Source: Ancylobacter defluvii (GTDB lineage Bacteria > Pseudomonadota > Alphaproteobacteria > Rhizobiales > Xanthobacteraceae). From it: DNA of 64,000 bases. Position numbers and translations under genes: made by a program. The stretch covers positions 62,001 through 126,000 of the forward strand of contig NZ_JAHBGD010000002.1 of NCBI RefSeq assembly GCF_018390605.1. The letters run 5' to 3'. Shown in pieces: positions 25,753 through 34,131 of the stretch (its first letter is position 1; every line of letters starts with the position of its first letter). The notes under the pieces are model-generated. The model worked only from the letters and a program-made list of their open reading frames with translations, ran no database searches and was not told where the DNA came from.

Positions 25753-26796
25753 ATGACCATGACCGTCACCACCCCGCCCGCCAAGTCGCCCGCTCGGTCT
25801 GGCGGCCGCCTGTCCGACCGGCAGAAGGACCTGCTGCAGAAATTCGCCGCCCTCGGCAGCCTCCTGGTGCTGATCGTGGTGTTCTCGCTGACCAGCAGCG
25901 CCTTCTTCACCGTCAATAACGGCATGACCATCGCCTTGCAGGTGACCTCCATCGCCCTGCTCGGCATCGGCGCCACCTGCGTGATCATCACCGGCGGCAT
26001 CGATCTTTCGGTCGGCTCGGTGCTGGCGCTGGCCGGCGTGGTGGCGGCGCTAGCGGTGAAGGAGCTCGGCATGCCGGTGCCGATTGCCATGATGATCGGC
26101 ATCCTCACCGGCTCGCTGTGCGGCGTTATAAACGGCGTGCTGGTGACCAAGATGCGGCTGCCGCCCTTCATCGCCACTCTCGGCATGATGCTGATCGCCC
26201 GCGGCGTCGCGCTGCAGATCACCGGCGCCCGGGCGGTGTCGGGCCTCGGCGAATCCTTTGGCGAACTCGGCAACGGCGCCTTGTTCCGCGTCGTCACCAT
26301 CGGCGATGACGGCTTCCCGAACGTGGCGTTCCCCGGCATCCCCTACCCGGTGATCCTCATGGTGGTGATCGCGCTCGCCGTCGCGCTGATGCTCAACCGC
26401 TCGGTGCTCGGCCGCCACATCTATGCGGTGGGCTCCAACGCCGAGGCGGCGCGGCTCTCCGGCGTCAACGTCTCCGGCGTCACCTGCTTCACCTACATCC
26501 TGTCCGGCAGCCTCGCCGGCCTCACCGGCTGCGTGCTGATGAGCCGCCTCGTCACCGCCCAGCCGAACGAAGGCGTGATGTACGAGCTCGACGCCATCGC
26601 CTCGGCGGTGATCGGCGGCACCTCGCTGATCGGCGGCGTCGGCACGATCTCGGGAACGTTCATCGGCTCCTTCGTGATCGGCATCCTGCGCAACGGGCTG
26701 AACATGAACGGCGTCTCCGCCTTCACCCAGCAGATCATCATCGGCCTGGTGATCCTGCTCACGGTGTGGATCGACCAGCTTCGCAACCGCCGCTGA
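25753..26796 (+). CDS. Sugar ABC transporter permease (RbsC-like)
   Basis: 347 aa from ATG 25753, inner-membrane homodimeric permease of the BPD_transp_2 family. Nine or so hydrophobic segments are visible from about residue 37 (LVLIVVFSLTSSAFF) on. The core motif ITGGIDLSVGSVLALAGVV and the C-terminal GGTSLIGGVGTISGTFIGS and RNGLNMNGV are hallmarks of ribose-type permeases. It is between the ATPase and binding-protein genes. A longer upstream frame exists inside the ATPase gene, but only the ATG at 25753 is preceded by a plausible AGAATG-adjacent site. The sugar is inferred from the operon, not the permease. Confidence 0.93.
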   Translation: MTMTVTTPPAKSPARSGGRLSDRQKDLLQKFAALGSLLVLIVVFSLTSSAFFTVNNGMTIALQVTSIALLGIGATCVIITGGIDLSVGSVLALAGVVAALAVKELGMPVPIAMMIGILTGSLCGVINGVLVTKMRLPPFIATLGMMLIARGVALQITGARAVSGLGESFGELGNGALFRVVTIGDDGFPNVAFPGIPYPVILMVVIALAVALMLNRSVLGRHIYAVGSNAEAARLSGVNVSGVTCFTYILSGSLAGLTGCVLMSRLVTAQPNEGVMYELDAIASAVIGGTSLIGGVGTISGTFIGSFVIGILRNGLNMNGVSAFTQQIIIGLVILLTVWIDQLRNRR

Positions 26797-26880
26797 CGGC
26801 GGCGCCCTCGCCTCTCCAACCGCCCGGCAACCGGAAAACCGGCGCCGATCCCTGACGAACGCCTGAATCTGGAGGAAACC

Positions 26881-27837
26881 ATGAAGAAGCTCGTCTCCGC
26901 CCTGCTTGCCTCGGCAGTGCTCATCGGCGCCGCCGCCACGGCGCAGACCGCCGCCCATGCAGGCGAAATCGCCGTCATCGTCAAGACGGTAAACTCCACC
27001 TTCTGGCAGAACGTGCAGAAGGGCGCCGACGCCGCGCTGAAGGAAGCCGGCGGCAAGAACACCCTCACCTTCCAGGGCCCGGCCTCGGAATCCGCCATCG
27101 CCGATCAGGTGAACATGGTGGAGAACGCGGTGAACCGCGGCGTGTCGGGCATCGTGCTCGCCCCCTCCGATCCCGACGCGCTGGTGCCGGCGGTGAAGAA
27201 GGCATGGGAGGCCCGCATCCCGGTGGTGATCATCGACAGCCAGCTCGCCAAGGGCGCCGAGCAGTACTACCAGTCCTTCCTCGCCACCGATAACCGCAAG
27301 GCCGGCGAGCTGGCCGCGAAGGCGCTGATCGAGAAGACCGGCACCGAGGGCAAGATCGCGGTGATGAGCTATGTCGCCGGCGCCGGCTCGGAAATCGGGC
27401 GCGTGGGCGGCTTTACCGACTACATAAAGGCCAATTCGAAGCTCCAGATCGTCGGACCGTTCTACTCGCAGTCGCAGATGGCGACGGCGCTGAACCAGAC
27501 CACCGACGTGCTGGCCGCCAATGCCGACCTGAAGGGCATCTTCGGCGCCAACGAGCCGACCGCGATCGGCATGGCCCGCGCCATCAAGCAGGCCGGCAAG
27601 TCCGGCAAGCTGGTCGCCGTCGGCTTCGACGGCAACCAGGACCTGCAGGAATTCGTCAAGGACGGCACCCTCACCGCCATCGTGGTGCAGGGCTCGTTCC
27701 AGATGGGCGATCTCGGCGTGAAGACCGTCTCCAAGCTGATCGACAAGCAGAAGGTCGACAAGTTCGTCGACACCGGCGCCGTCGTGGTGACGAAGGCGAA
27801 TATCGAGCAGCCGGACGCCAAGAACGTCCTCTACTGA
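26881..27837 (+). CDS. Sugar-binding periplasmic protein (RbsB-like)
   Basis: 318 aa with a signal peptide (MKKLVSALLASAVLIGAAAT, cleavage near AHA-GEIAV at 27). Type I periplasmic-binding fold (Peripla_BP_4): strand IAVIVKTVNSTFWQNVQKGA, then VEDAVNRGVS-type turn regions, VVIIDSQLAKGAEQY, the FTDYIK segment and IFGANEPTAIGMARA, with the final VAVGFDGNQD carrying the ligand-binding Asp. GGAGGAAACC precedes the start. Third component of the importer, giving ATPase-permease-receptor order. The pocket residues can't be assigned to a sugar by eye. Confidence 0.93.
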   Translation: MKKLVSALLASAVLIGAAATAQTAAHAGEIAVIVKTVNSTFWQNVQKGADAALKEAGGKNTLTFQGPASESAIADQVNMVENAVNRGVSGIVLAPSDPDALVPAVKKAWEARIPVVIIDSQLAKGAEQYYQSFLATDNRKAGELAAKALIEKTGTEGKIAVMSYVAGAGSEIGRVGGFTDYIKANSKLQIVGPFYSQSQMATALNQTTDVLAANADLKGIFGANEPTAIGMARAIKQAGKSGKLVAVGFDGNQDLQEFVKDGTLTAIVVQGSFQMGDLGVKTVSKLIDKQKVDKFVDTGAVVVTKANIEQPDAKNVLY

Positions 27838-27904
27838 TTGCCTCCCGCCTGCGGGGCGCGGGGGAATCCTGCGTCCCGCCCTTTCCGAACGGATACGGAT
27901 CATC

Positions 27905-28906
27905 ATGAAGGCCGGCGCTACCCGCATTCACGCCCGCACCCAGGTCGCCGTCACCGCGATGGGCCTCGGCTGCGCGCAGATGGGCAACCTCTACCGCGTC
28001 ACCAGCTACGCGGAATCCGCCGGCGCCTTCCGGGCGTCGTGGGAGGCGGGCATCCGCTATTTCGATACCGCGCCCTTCTACGGCTTCACCCGCTCCGAGC
28101 GCCGCCTCGGCACCATGCTCACCGACCTGCCGCGCGACAGCTACGCCGTCTCGACCAAGGTCGGGCGGGTGATGACGCCGGACCCGACCGTCGGCGCGAT
28201 GGAAGACGGCTATGCCGAGCCGCTGCCGTTCCGCCCGGTGTTCGACTACTCCCATGACGGCATCATGCGCTCCTTCGAGGCCAGCCAGCAGCGGCTCGGC
28301 CTGCTCACGCCCGACATCCTGTATGTGCATGACATTGGCCGCCTCACCCATGGCGACCGGCACGAGCACTACTGGAGCCAGCTGACTGGTGGCGGCTTCC
28401 GCGCCCTCACGAGCCTGCGCGAGCAGGGCGCCATCAAGGCGTTCGGCCTTGGCGTCAACGAGTTCGAGGTGATCGAGGAGGCGCTCACGGTCGCCGACAT
28501 CGATATCTGCATGTTGGCCGGCCGCTACACGCTGCTGGAGCAGCAGAGCCTCGGCTTCATGGACGAGTGCGCCCGGCGCGGCGTCGGCATCGTCGCCGCC
28601 GGCGTGTTCAATTCCGGCATTCTCGCCGGCAGCAACAAGTTCAACTATGGCGACGCGCCGGCCGAGATCGTCGCCCGCGTCGAGGCGCTGCGCGCCGCCT
28701 GCGCCGACGAAGGCGTGACGCTTCAGGCGGCGGCGCTGCAATTCCCGCTCGCCCACCCCGCTACGCTCACCGTGGTGTCCGGCGCCCGCAACGCCGAGCA
28801 GATCACCGCCAATATCGGCTGGTTCGAGGAGACGATCCCGGCTTCGTTCTGGAGCCGGCTGAAGGAGCGCGGGCTGATCGCCGACAGCGCTGCGGTCCCG
28901 GCGTGA
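27905..28906 (+). CDS. Aldo/keto reductase, likely L-fucose (D-threo-aldose) 1-dehydrogenase
   Basis: 333 aa TIM-barrel NAD(P)+ oxidoreductase oxidising the sugar anomeric carbon to the lactone, the first step of a non-phosphorylating sugar pathway. AKR catalytic tetrad residues are visible: Asp and Tyr in YFDTAPFYGFTRSE, Lys in VSTKVGR and His in ILYVHDIG. The opening TAMGLGCAQMGNLYR is characteristic of the D-threo-aldose 1-dehydrogenase/L-fucose dehydrogenase group. It follows the binding protein with a short gap and is followed by the lactonase, 8 bp later. Preference between L-fucose, L-galactose and D-arabinose is unresolved because the whole group is promiscuous. Confidence 0.85.
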   Translation: MKAGATRIHARTQVAVTAMGLGCAQMGNLYRVTSYAESAGAFRASWEAGIRYFDTAPFYGFTRSERRLGTMLTDLPRDSYAVSTKVGRVMTPDPTVGAMEDGYAEPLPFRPVFDYSHDGIMRSFEASQQRLGLLTPDILYVHDIGRLTHGDRHEHYWSQLTGGGFRALTSLREQGAIKAFGLGVNEFEVIEEALTVADIDICMLAGRYTLLEQQSLGFMDECARRGVGIVAAGVFNSGILAGSNKFNYGDAPAEIVARVEALRAACADEGVTLQAAALQFPLAHPATLTVVSGARNAEQITANIGWFEETIPASFWSRLKERGLIADSAAVPA

Positions 28907-28914
28907 GGCCCCCG

Positions 28915-29757
28915 ATGCGGATAGACGCCCACCAGCACTTCTGGCGCATCGCCGACCGGGCTGGCCAATGGCCGCCAGCCGAGCTCGCGCCGATCCATCG
29001 CGACTTCGGACCGGAGGACCTTGAACCACTGCTCACCGCCAATGGTTTCGATGGCACGGTGCTCGTGCAGACCATGGAGCGGGAGGCGGACACCGCCTAC
29101 ATGCTCGGGCTCGCTGCCCGGCACGACTTCATCAAGGCGGTGGTCGGCTGGACCGATCTCAAGGCGGCGGACGCGGCGGACGCCGTCGCGCGGCTCGCCG
29201 CCGATCCGAAGCTGAAGGGCATCCGCCCGATGCTGCAGGACATCGCCGAGAATGACTGGATCGATGATCCCGCGCTCGACCCGGCGATCGGGGCGATGAT
29301 CGCCCATGATCTCGCCCTCGACGCTCTGGTGCTGCCGCGCCATCTCCGCCCGCTCCTGGCCTTCGCCACCCGCCACCCGCAGCTTCGGATCGTCATCGAT
29401 CACGGCGCCAAGCCGCCGATCGCCTCGGGCACCATCACCGCCTGGCGTCAGGCCATGGCACGGCTGGTGGCGCTGCCGAATGTCTGGTGCAAGCTTTCCG
29501 GCCTGCTGACCGAGGCCGGCGGGCGCGGGCCGGCGGCAGTGCGCCCCTATGCCGAGACGCTGCTGGAACTGTTCGGTCCCGAGCGGCTGATCTTCGGCAG
29601 CGACTGGCCGGTGCTGCGACTGGCCGGCGACTATGTCAGCTGGGTGGAGCAGTGCCAGACCTTCGTGCCGAGCGAGCACCACGACGCGGTGTTCGGCGGC
29701 AATGCCATCACCTTCTACCGGCTCGCCGGCGCCACCTCGGCGTCGGTCGCGGCCTGA
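28915..29757 (+). CDS. Amidohydrolase-family L-fuconolactonase
   Basis: 280 aa from ATG 28915 (MRIDAHQHFWRIADR). Amidohydrolase_2 family, with HQHFW as the metal-binding N-terminal motif and GSDWPVLRLAGDYVSW near residue 229-245 as the terminal Asp block typical of lactonases. Residue His in IVIDHGAKPPI adds a further ligand position. It hydrolyses L-fucono-1,5-lactone (or the 1,4-lactone) to L-fuconate. It lies directly between the dehydrogenase and the mutarotase genes, so its place in the pathway is strongly supported by context; other aldonolactones remain possible. Confidence 0.87.
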   Translation: MRIDAHQHFWRIADRAGQWPPAELAPIHRDFGPEDLEPLLTANGFDGTVLVQTMEREADTAYMLGLAARHDFIKAVVGWTDLKAADAADAVARLAADPKLKGIRPMLQDIAENDWIDDPALDPAIGAMIAHDLALDALVLPRHLRPLLAFATRHPQLRIVIDHGAKPPIASGTITAWRQAMARLVALPNVWCKLSGLLTEAGGRGPAAVRPYAETLLELFGPERLIFGSDWPVLRLAGDYVSWVEQCQTFVPSEHHDAVFGGNAITFYRLAGATSASVAA

Positions 29758-29769
29758 GCGGAGAACCCG

Positions 29770-30114
29770 ATGCAAGGCGAGCCAATGCAACGCATGGGCA
29801 TGATGATCGGGCTCGAGCCCGACATGGTCGACACCTACAAGCAGCTGCACGCCGCCGTATGGCCGGAGGTGCTGGAGCTGATCAGCCGCTGCAACATCCG
29901 CAACTACACCATCTTCCTGCGCGAGCCGGAGAACATCCTGTTCGGCACCTGGGAGTATCACGGCAGCGATTTCGCGGCCGACATGGCCCGAATGGCCGCC
30001 GACCCGAAGAACCAGGAGTGGTGGCAGCTGACCATTCCCTGCCAGCGCCCGCTCGCCACCCGCAAGGACGGCGAATGGTGGGCGATGGCGGAAGAAGTCT
30101 TCCACCTCGATTGA
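29770..30114 (+). CDS. L-rhamnose/L-fucose-type mutarotase (RhaM family)
   Basis: 114 aa, small cytosolic. The RhaM/YiiL ferredoxin-like fold is shown by MGMMIGLEPDMVDTYKQLHA (with the conserved His), CNIRNYTIFLREPENILFG and the double-Trp DPKNQEWWQLT, ending WWAMAEEVFHLD. It equilibrates alpha- and beta-anomers so the dehydrogenase is always supplied with its preferred form. In fucose clusters a RhaM-like protein often replaces FucU. Start at ATG 29770, though ATG 29785 (MQRMGMM) would also serve. Embedded in the operon with 12-bp and 27-bp gaps. Confidence 0.87.
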   Translation: MQGEPMQRMGMMIGLEPDMVDTYKQLHAAVWPEVLELISRCNIRNYTIFLREPENILFGTWEYHGSDFAADMARMAADPKNQEWWQLTIPCQRPLATRKDGEWWAMAEEVFHLD

Positions 30115-30141
30115 CCGATAGCGAACAACGGAGAAGTGGCC

Positions 30142-30873
30142 ATGGCCAATCTTGAGGGCAAGACCGTCCTCGTCACCGCCAGCGGGCAGGGCATCGGCCG
30201 GGCGAGCGCCCTCGCCTATCTCGCCGCCGGCGCCAGGGTGTATGCGACGGATATCAACGAGGCGCTGCTCGCCGAGCTGCCGGCCTCGGACCGGCTGATC
30301 ACCGCCAAGCTGAACGTGCTCGACGACAAGGCGGTGGCGGATTTCGTCGCCGACATCGGCGCGGTCGACATACTGTTCAACTGCGCCGGCGTGGTGCATC
30401 CCGGCAGCATCCTGGAGATGAAGGACGGCGATCTCGACTTCGCGGTCGACCTCAACATCAAGTCGATGGTGCGCACCATCCGCGCCGTGCTGCCCGGCAT
30501 GCTGGAGCGCCGCGAGGGCGCCATCATCAACATGGCCTCCGTCGCCTCGTCCATCAAAGGCGTGCCGAACCGCTTCGCCTACAGCGTCACCAAGGCGGCG
30601 GTGATCGGCCTGACCAAATCGGTCGCCGCCGACTATGTCGCGCACAACATCCGCTGCAACGCCATCTGCCCCGGCACGGTGGAGAGCCCCTCGCTGCAGG
30701 ACCGGCTGCGCGCCCAGGGCGACTACGAGCAGACCCGCGCCGCCTTCATCGCCCGCCAGCCGATCGGCCGCATCGGCACGCCGGAGGAGATCGCCGATCT
30801 CGCCGTCTATCTCGCCGGCGCCACCTACACCACCGGCCAGGCCATCGCCATCGATGGCGGCTGGTCGCTCTGA
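30142..30873 (+). CDS. SDR, likely 2-keto-3-deoxy-L-fuconate dehydrogenase
   Basis: 243 aa classical short-chain dehydrogenase from ATG 30142 (MANLEGKTVLVTAS); GTG 30136 is an in-frame alternative. NAD-binding ASGQGIGRASA, the NCAG motif (LFNCAGVV), catalytic Ser in NMASVAS and Tyr/Lys in YSVTKAAV are present, and the C-terminus GRIGTPEEIADLAVYLAG is typical. It oxidises 2-keto-3-deoxy-L-fuconate at C4 to 2,4-diketo-3-deoxy-L-fuconate with NAD+. A GGAGAAGTGG site is 3-5 bp from the start. The assignment depends on the operon; family membership alone says little about substrate. Confidence 0.87.
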   Translation: MANLEGKTVLVTASGQGIGRASALAYLAAGARVYATDINEALLAELPASDRLITAKLNVLDDKAVADFVADIGAVDILFNCAGVVHPGSILEMKDGDLDFAVDLNIKSMVRTIRAVLPGMLERREGAIINMASVASSIKGVPNRFAYSVTKAAVIGLTKSVAADYVAHNIRCNAICPGTVESPSLQDRLRAQGDYEQTRAAFIARQPIGRIGTPEEIADLAVYLAGATYTTGQAIAIDGGWSL

Positions 30874-30897
30874 GCCACGCACGGAAGGGATAGTTCC

Positions 30898-31743
30898 ATG
30901 AAATTCGTGCGTTACGGCGAGGCGGGCCAGGAAAAGCCGGGCCTGATCGATTCCGAGGGCCGCATCCGCGACCTCTCGGCCCATGTACCGGACATCGCCG
31001 GCGCGACGCTGGACCCTGCCGCCCTCGCCAAGCTGTCCGGTCTCGATGCCACCGCGCTGCCGCTGGTCGCCGAGGGCACCCGCCTCGGCCCCTGTGTCGC
31101 CGGTGTCGGCAAGTTCATCTGCATCGGCCTGAACTTCTCCGACCACGCGGCGGAATCCGGCATGGAAATGCCGCCCGAGCCGGTGGTGTTCATGAAGGCG
31201 ACCTCGGCGATCGCCGGGCCCTATGACAACGTGCCGATCCCGCGCGGCTCCACCAAGACCGACTGGGAGGTCGAGCTTGCCGTGGTCATCGGCAGGAGCG
31301 CGAAATACGTCTCGCAGGACGAGGCGATGGACTATGTCGCCGGCTATTGCGTCTGCCACGACGTCTCCGAGCGGGAGTTCCAGCTCGAACGCGTCGGGCA
31401 GTGGACCAAGGGCAAGTCCTGCGACGGCTTCGGCCCGATCGGCCCGTGGCTGGCGACCAAGCAAGCCATTCCCGACCCGCACAATCTCGGCATGTGGCTG
31501 AAGGTGAACGGCGCGACCATGCAGAACGGCTCGACCAAGACCATGGTCTACGGCGTCGCCTATCTGGTCTCCTATCTCAGCCAGTTCATGTCGCTGCATC
31601 CCGGCGACATCATCTCGACCGGCACGCCGCCCGGCGTCGGCCTCGGCTTCAAGCCGCCGCGCTATCTCAAGGCCGGCGATGTCGTCGAACTCGGCATTGA
31701 GGGCCTTGGCTCGCAGAAGCAGACCTTCGTTCCCGACCTCTGA
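30898..31743 (+). CDS. Fumarylacetoacetate hydrolase-family protein, likely 2,4-diketo-3-deoxy-L-fuconate hydrolase
   Basis: 281 aa FAH-fold metal-dependent hydrolase. The N-terminal half (residues 1-65, MKFVRYGEAGQEKPGLIDSE) is followed by the catalytic region: GLNFSDHAAESGMEMPPEPV (near 81-100), the metal ligands in WEVELAVVIG (Glu pair near 124-126) and in CHDVSERE (Asp). The end has STGTPPGVGLGFKPP, the oxyanion loop. It cleaves the C-C bond of the diketo acid to pyruvate plus L-lactate, the last step of the pathway. It lies 24 bp after the SDR and 34 bp before the dehydratase gene. Confidence 0.88.
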   Translation: MKFVRYGEAGQEKPGLIDSEGRIRDLSAHVPDIAGATLDPAALAKLSGLDATALPLVAEGTRLGPCVAGVGKFICIGLNFSDHAAESGMEMPPEPVVFMKATSAIAGPYDNVPIPRGSTKTDWEVELAVVIGRSAKYVSQDEAMDYVAGYCVCHDVSEREFQLERVGQWTKGKSCDGFGPIGPWLATKQAIPDPHNLGMWLKVNGATMQNGSTKTMVYGVAYLVSYLSQFMSLHPGDIISTGTPPGVGLGFKPPRYLKAGDVVELGIEGLGSQKQTFVPDL

Positions 31744-31777
31744 TCCTCGCTCCACCGATCCTGCCGGAGGCTCCGCC

Positions 31778-33088
31778 ATGGCGAAAATCACCGATATGCG
31801 CATCGTCGACCTGCGCTTTCCCACCTCGCTGTCGCTCGACGGTTCGGATGCGATGAATCCGGACCCGGATTATTCCGCTGCCTATGTCATCCTGGAAACC
31901 GATGTTCCCGGCCTCGAAGGCCACGGGCTGACCTTCACCATCGGCCGTGGCAACGATATTTGCTGCATGGCGATCTCCGCCATGCGCCATCTCGTGGTCG
32001 GCACCGAGCTCGACACGGTGCGCGCGGCGCCCGGCAAGTTCTGGCGCCACCTCACCAGCGACAGCCAGCTGCGCTGGATCGGCCCGGAGAAGGGGGCGAT
32101 GCACCTTGCGACCGGCGCGGTGGTCAATGCCTTCTGGGACCTGCTCGCCAAGCAGGCCGGCAAGCCGGTGTGGCGCCTGGTGGCCGACATGTCGCCGGAG
32201 GAGATCGCCGACATCGTCGACTATCGCTACCTCACCGACGTGCTCGACCGCGACGACGCCCTCGCCATCCTGCGGCAGGCCGAAAGCGGCAAGGCGGCGC
32301 GCATCGCCACCCTCGAAGCCGAGGGCTATGCCTGCTACACCACCTCGGCCGGCTGGCTCGGCTATGACGACGCCAAACTGCGGCGCCTGTGCCAGGAAGC
32401 CATCGATGCCGGCTTCAACCATGTGAAGATGAAGGTCGGGCGCGACCTCCAAGACGACATCCGGCGCCTCACCATCGCCCGCGAGGTGATCGGGCCGGAC
32501 CGCTATTTGATGATCGACGCCAATCAGGTGTGGGAGGTGGACGAGGCCATCGACTGGGTGAAGCAGCTCTCCTTCGCCAATCCCTTCTTCATCGAGGAGC
32601 CGACCAGCCCGGACGATGTCGCCGGCCACCGCAAGATCCGCGAGGCCATCGCCCCGGTGAAGGTCGCTACCGGCGAGATGTGCCAGAACCGCATCATGTT
32701 CAAGCAGTTCATCGCCGAAGGCGCCATCGACGTGGTGCAGATCGACAGTTGTCGCATGGGCGGGCTCAACGAGGTGCTGGCGGTGCTGCTGGTGGCGGCG
32801 AAGTTCGGCCTGCCGGTGTGGCCGCATGCCGGCGGCGTCGGCCTGTGCGAATATGTGCAGCATTTGTCGATGATCGACTATATCGCCGTGTCCGGCACCA
32901 AGGACGGGCGGGTGATCGAGTATGTCGACCATCTGCACGAGCACTTCCTCGATCCCTGCGTGATCGAGAACGCCGCCTATATGCCGCCCCAGCGGCCGGG
33001 CTTCTCCATCGAGATGAAGCCGGAAACGCTGGAGGCCTTCGCCTATGCGCCGGTGGTGGAAGCCGCGCCGCTGGCTCGCACGGCCTGA
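31778..33088 (+). CDS. L-fuconate dehydratase (enolase superfamily)
   Basis: 436 aa from ATG 31778 (MAKITDMRIVDLRFPTSLSL), close to the 441-aa Xanthomonas enzyme. Mandelate-racemase-type motifs are all visible: the KxK base HVKMKVG (residues about 219-225), metal ligands in LMIDANQVWE (Asp), FIEEPTSPDD (Glu) and VATGEMCQNR (Glu), and PHAGGVGL carrying the catalytic His. The N-terminal capping domain has the family block SLDGSDAMNPDPDYSAAYV, which is distinctive for L-fuconate dehydratase. It converts L-fuconate to 2-keto-3-deoxy-L-fuconate. Last gene of the sugar operon; this is the most diagnostic single gene for the L-fucose reading. Confidence 0.92.
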   Translation: MAKITDMRIVDLRFPTSLSLDGSDAMNPDPDYSAAYVILETDVPGLEGHGLTFTIGRGNDICCMAISAMRHLVVGTELDTVRAAPGKFWRHLTSDSQLRWIGPEKGAMHLATGAVVNAFWDLLAKQAGKPVWRLVADMSPEEIADIVDYRYLTDVLDRDDALAILRQAESGKAARIATLEAEGYACYTTSAGWLGYDDAKLRRLCQEAIDAGFNHVKMKVGRDLQDDIRRLTIAREVIGPDRYLMIDANQVWEVDEAIDWVKQLSFANPFFIEEPTSPDDVAGHRKIREAIAPVKVATGEMCQNRIMFKQFIAEGAIDVVQIDSCRMGGLNEVLAVLLVAAKFGLPVWPHAGGVGLCEYVQHLSMIDYIAVSGTKDGRVIEYVDHLHEHFLDPCVIENAAYMPPQRPGFSIEMKPETLEAFAYAPVVEAAPLARTA

Positions 33089-33107
33089 GGTGCGCGCTTC
33101 CCTCCCT

Positions 33108-33123
33108 CTCCCCCATCGGGGAG
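33108..33123. terminator. GC-rich hairpin between convergent genes
   Basis: CTCCCC and GGGGAG flank CATC; the block is similar in wording to the 4879-4901 hairpin. It lies between the convergent fuconate dehydratase and trmJ genes. No T-run follows. Confidence 0.4.
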
Positions 33124-33181
33124 AAGGCAAGCCGAGCAGAGACGACGGCCATGTTGGGGGCAGGACGTTAGGCTCCGGCGG

Positions 33182-33979
33182 TCAGCCCTCGCGCTTGGCC
33201 CGGCGGGCGGCACGGCCCTCCCGCCCCTCGACCAATGCGGTGATCATGCCGTGCAGCGTAGCCAGATCCTGCCGGGTCAGGCCGACGCGATGGAAGATGT
33301 TGCGGATGTTGCGGGTGGTGGAAGGCTGCTTCTCCGGCGAGCGAAAGAATTCGGCGGATTCCAGCTCCTGCTCGACATGATCGAAGAAGGCGAACAGGTC
33401 GGCCTTGTCGGCGAGCGGCGAGCGCTCCGGCGGCTGGAACGGCAGTGCGCCGCCGGAGGCGAGCTTGTACCATTCATAGCCGACGATCGCGACGGCAGTG
33501 CCGAGATTGAGCGAGGCGAAGGCCGGGTTCACCGGCAAGGTGAGGATGGCGTCGGCAAGCGACACCTCCTCGGTATAGAGGCCGGTGCGCTCGCGCCCGA
33601 ACAGCAGGCCGACATCCTCATTCGCAGCGAGGCGGCCGGCGAGTTCGGCGGCCATGGCATCGGCGCCCATCACCGGCTTAGCCATGCCGCGCTCGCGCGC
33701 CGTGGTGGCGGCGATGAACTTCAGGTCCGACACCGCCGAGCGCACATCCGGGAACACCGTCGCCTGCTCCAGGATGCGGTCGGCGCCCGAGGCGAAGGTC
33801 ACCGCCTTCGGATTCGGCCACCCCTCGCGCGGATTGACCAGCCGCAGCCGCGACAGGCCGAAATTGCCCATGGCGCGCGCCGCCGCGCCGACGTTCTCGC
33901 CGAGCTGCGGCTCGACGAGGATCACCACCGGCCCGCCCTCGTGCCAGGGCTTGGTGCTGTCGGTTCCCGCGCCGGGCAT
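33182..33979 (-). CDS. trmJ: tRNA (cytidine/uridine-2'-O-)-methyltransferase TrmJ
   Basis: About 265 aa from ATG 33979 (MPGAGTDSTKPWHEGG), chosen for the GGGAGG site 7 bp upstream. SpoU/SPOUT superfamily: motif 1 VVILVEPQLGENVGAAARAM, motif 2 LLFGRERTGLYTEEVSLAD and motif 3 LPVNPAFASLNLGTAVAI are all clear, forming the trefoil-knot SAM site. It methylates the 2'-OH of wobble-adjacent position 32 in several tRNAs. The C-terminal extension (FFDHVEQELES) is the helical domain of full-length TrmJ. Stands alone between a hairpin and the sugar operon terminus. Confidence 0.92.
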   Translation of the reverse strand: MPGAGTDSTKPWHEGGPVVILVEPQLGENVGAAARAMGNFGLSRLRLVNPREGWPNPKAVTFASGADRILEQATVFPDVRSAVSDLKFIAATTARERGMAKPVMGADAMAAELAGRLAANEDVGLLFGRERTGLYTEEVSLADAILTLPVNPAFASLNLGTAVAIVGYEWYKLASGGALPFQPPERSPLADKADLFAFFDHVEQELESAEFFRSPEKQPSTTRNIRNIFHRVGLTRQDLATLHGMITALVEGREGRAARRAKREG

Positions 33980-34037
33980 CAGCGGGCCTCCCTCGAAAGC
34001 GGAAGGGGGCGGATGGCGGGCGTGATGATGCAAAGAA

Positions 34038-34073
34038 GCTCGGACATGCGCTCCTCCTAGAGCATGTCCGAGC
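34038..34073. terminator. Perfect 12-bp inverted repeat with 12-nt loop
   Basis: GCTCGGACATGC (34038-34049) and GCATGTCCGAGC (34062-34073) flank a CTCCTCCTAG-containing loop. It lies between the end of the beta-propeller gene and the start of trmJ, both on the minus strand. On that strand the stem is followed by TTCTTTG, a weak T-rich stretch, so termination of the beta-propeller transcript is plausible. The motif resembles dispersed rhizobial palindromes. Confidence 0.5.
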
Positions 34074-34131
34074 AAATTTGAACGGGCTTGGCGCCCGTCA
34101 GGCCCGCTCCGGGACGTCTATTCCAAGGATC

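Noticed and set aside
28723-31824. 1033-aa minus-strand reading frame across the sugar operon
   Set aside because: It is the antisense shadow of five well-supported genes; high GC creates long open frames on the opposite strand. Composition is His/Asp/Gly/Arg-rich with no domain.
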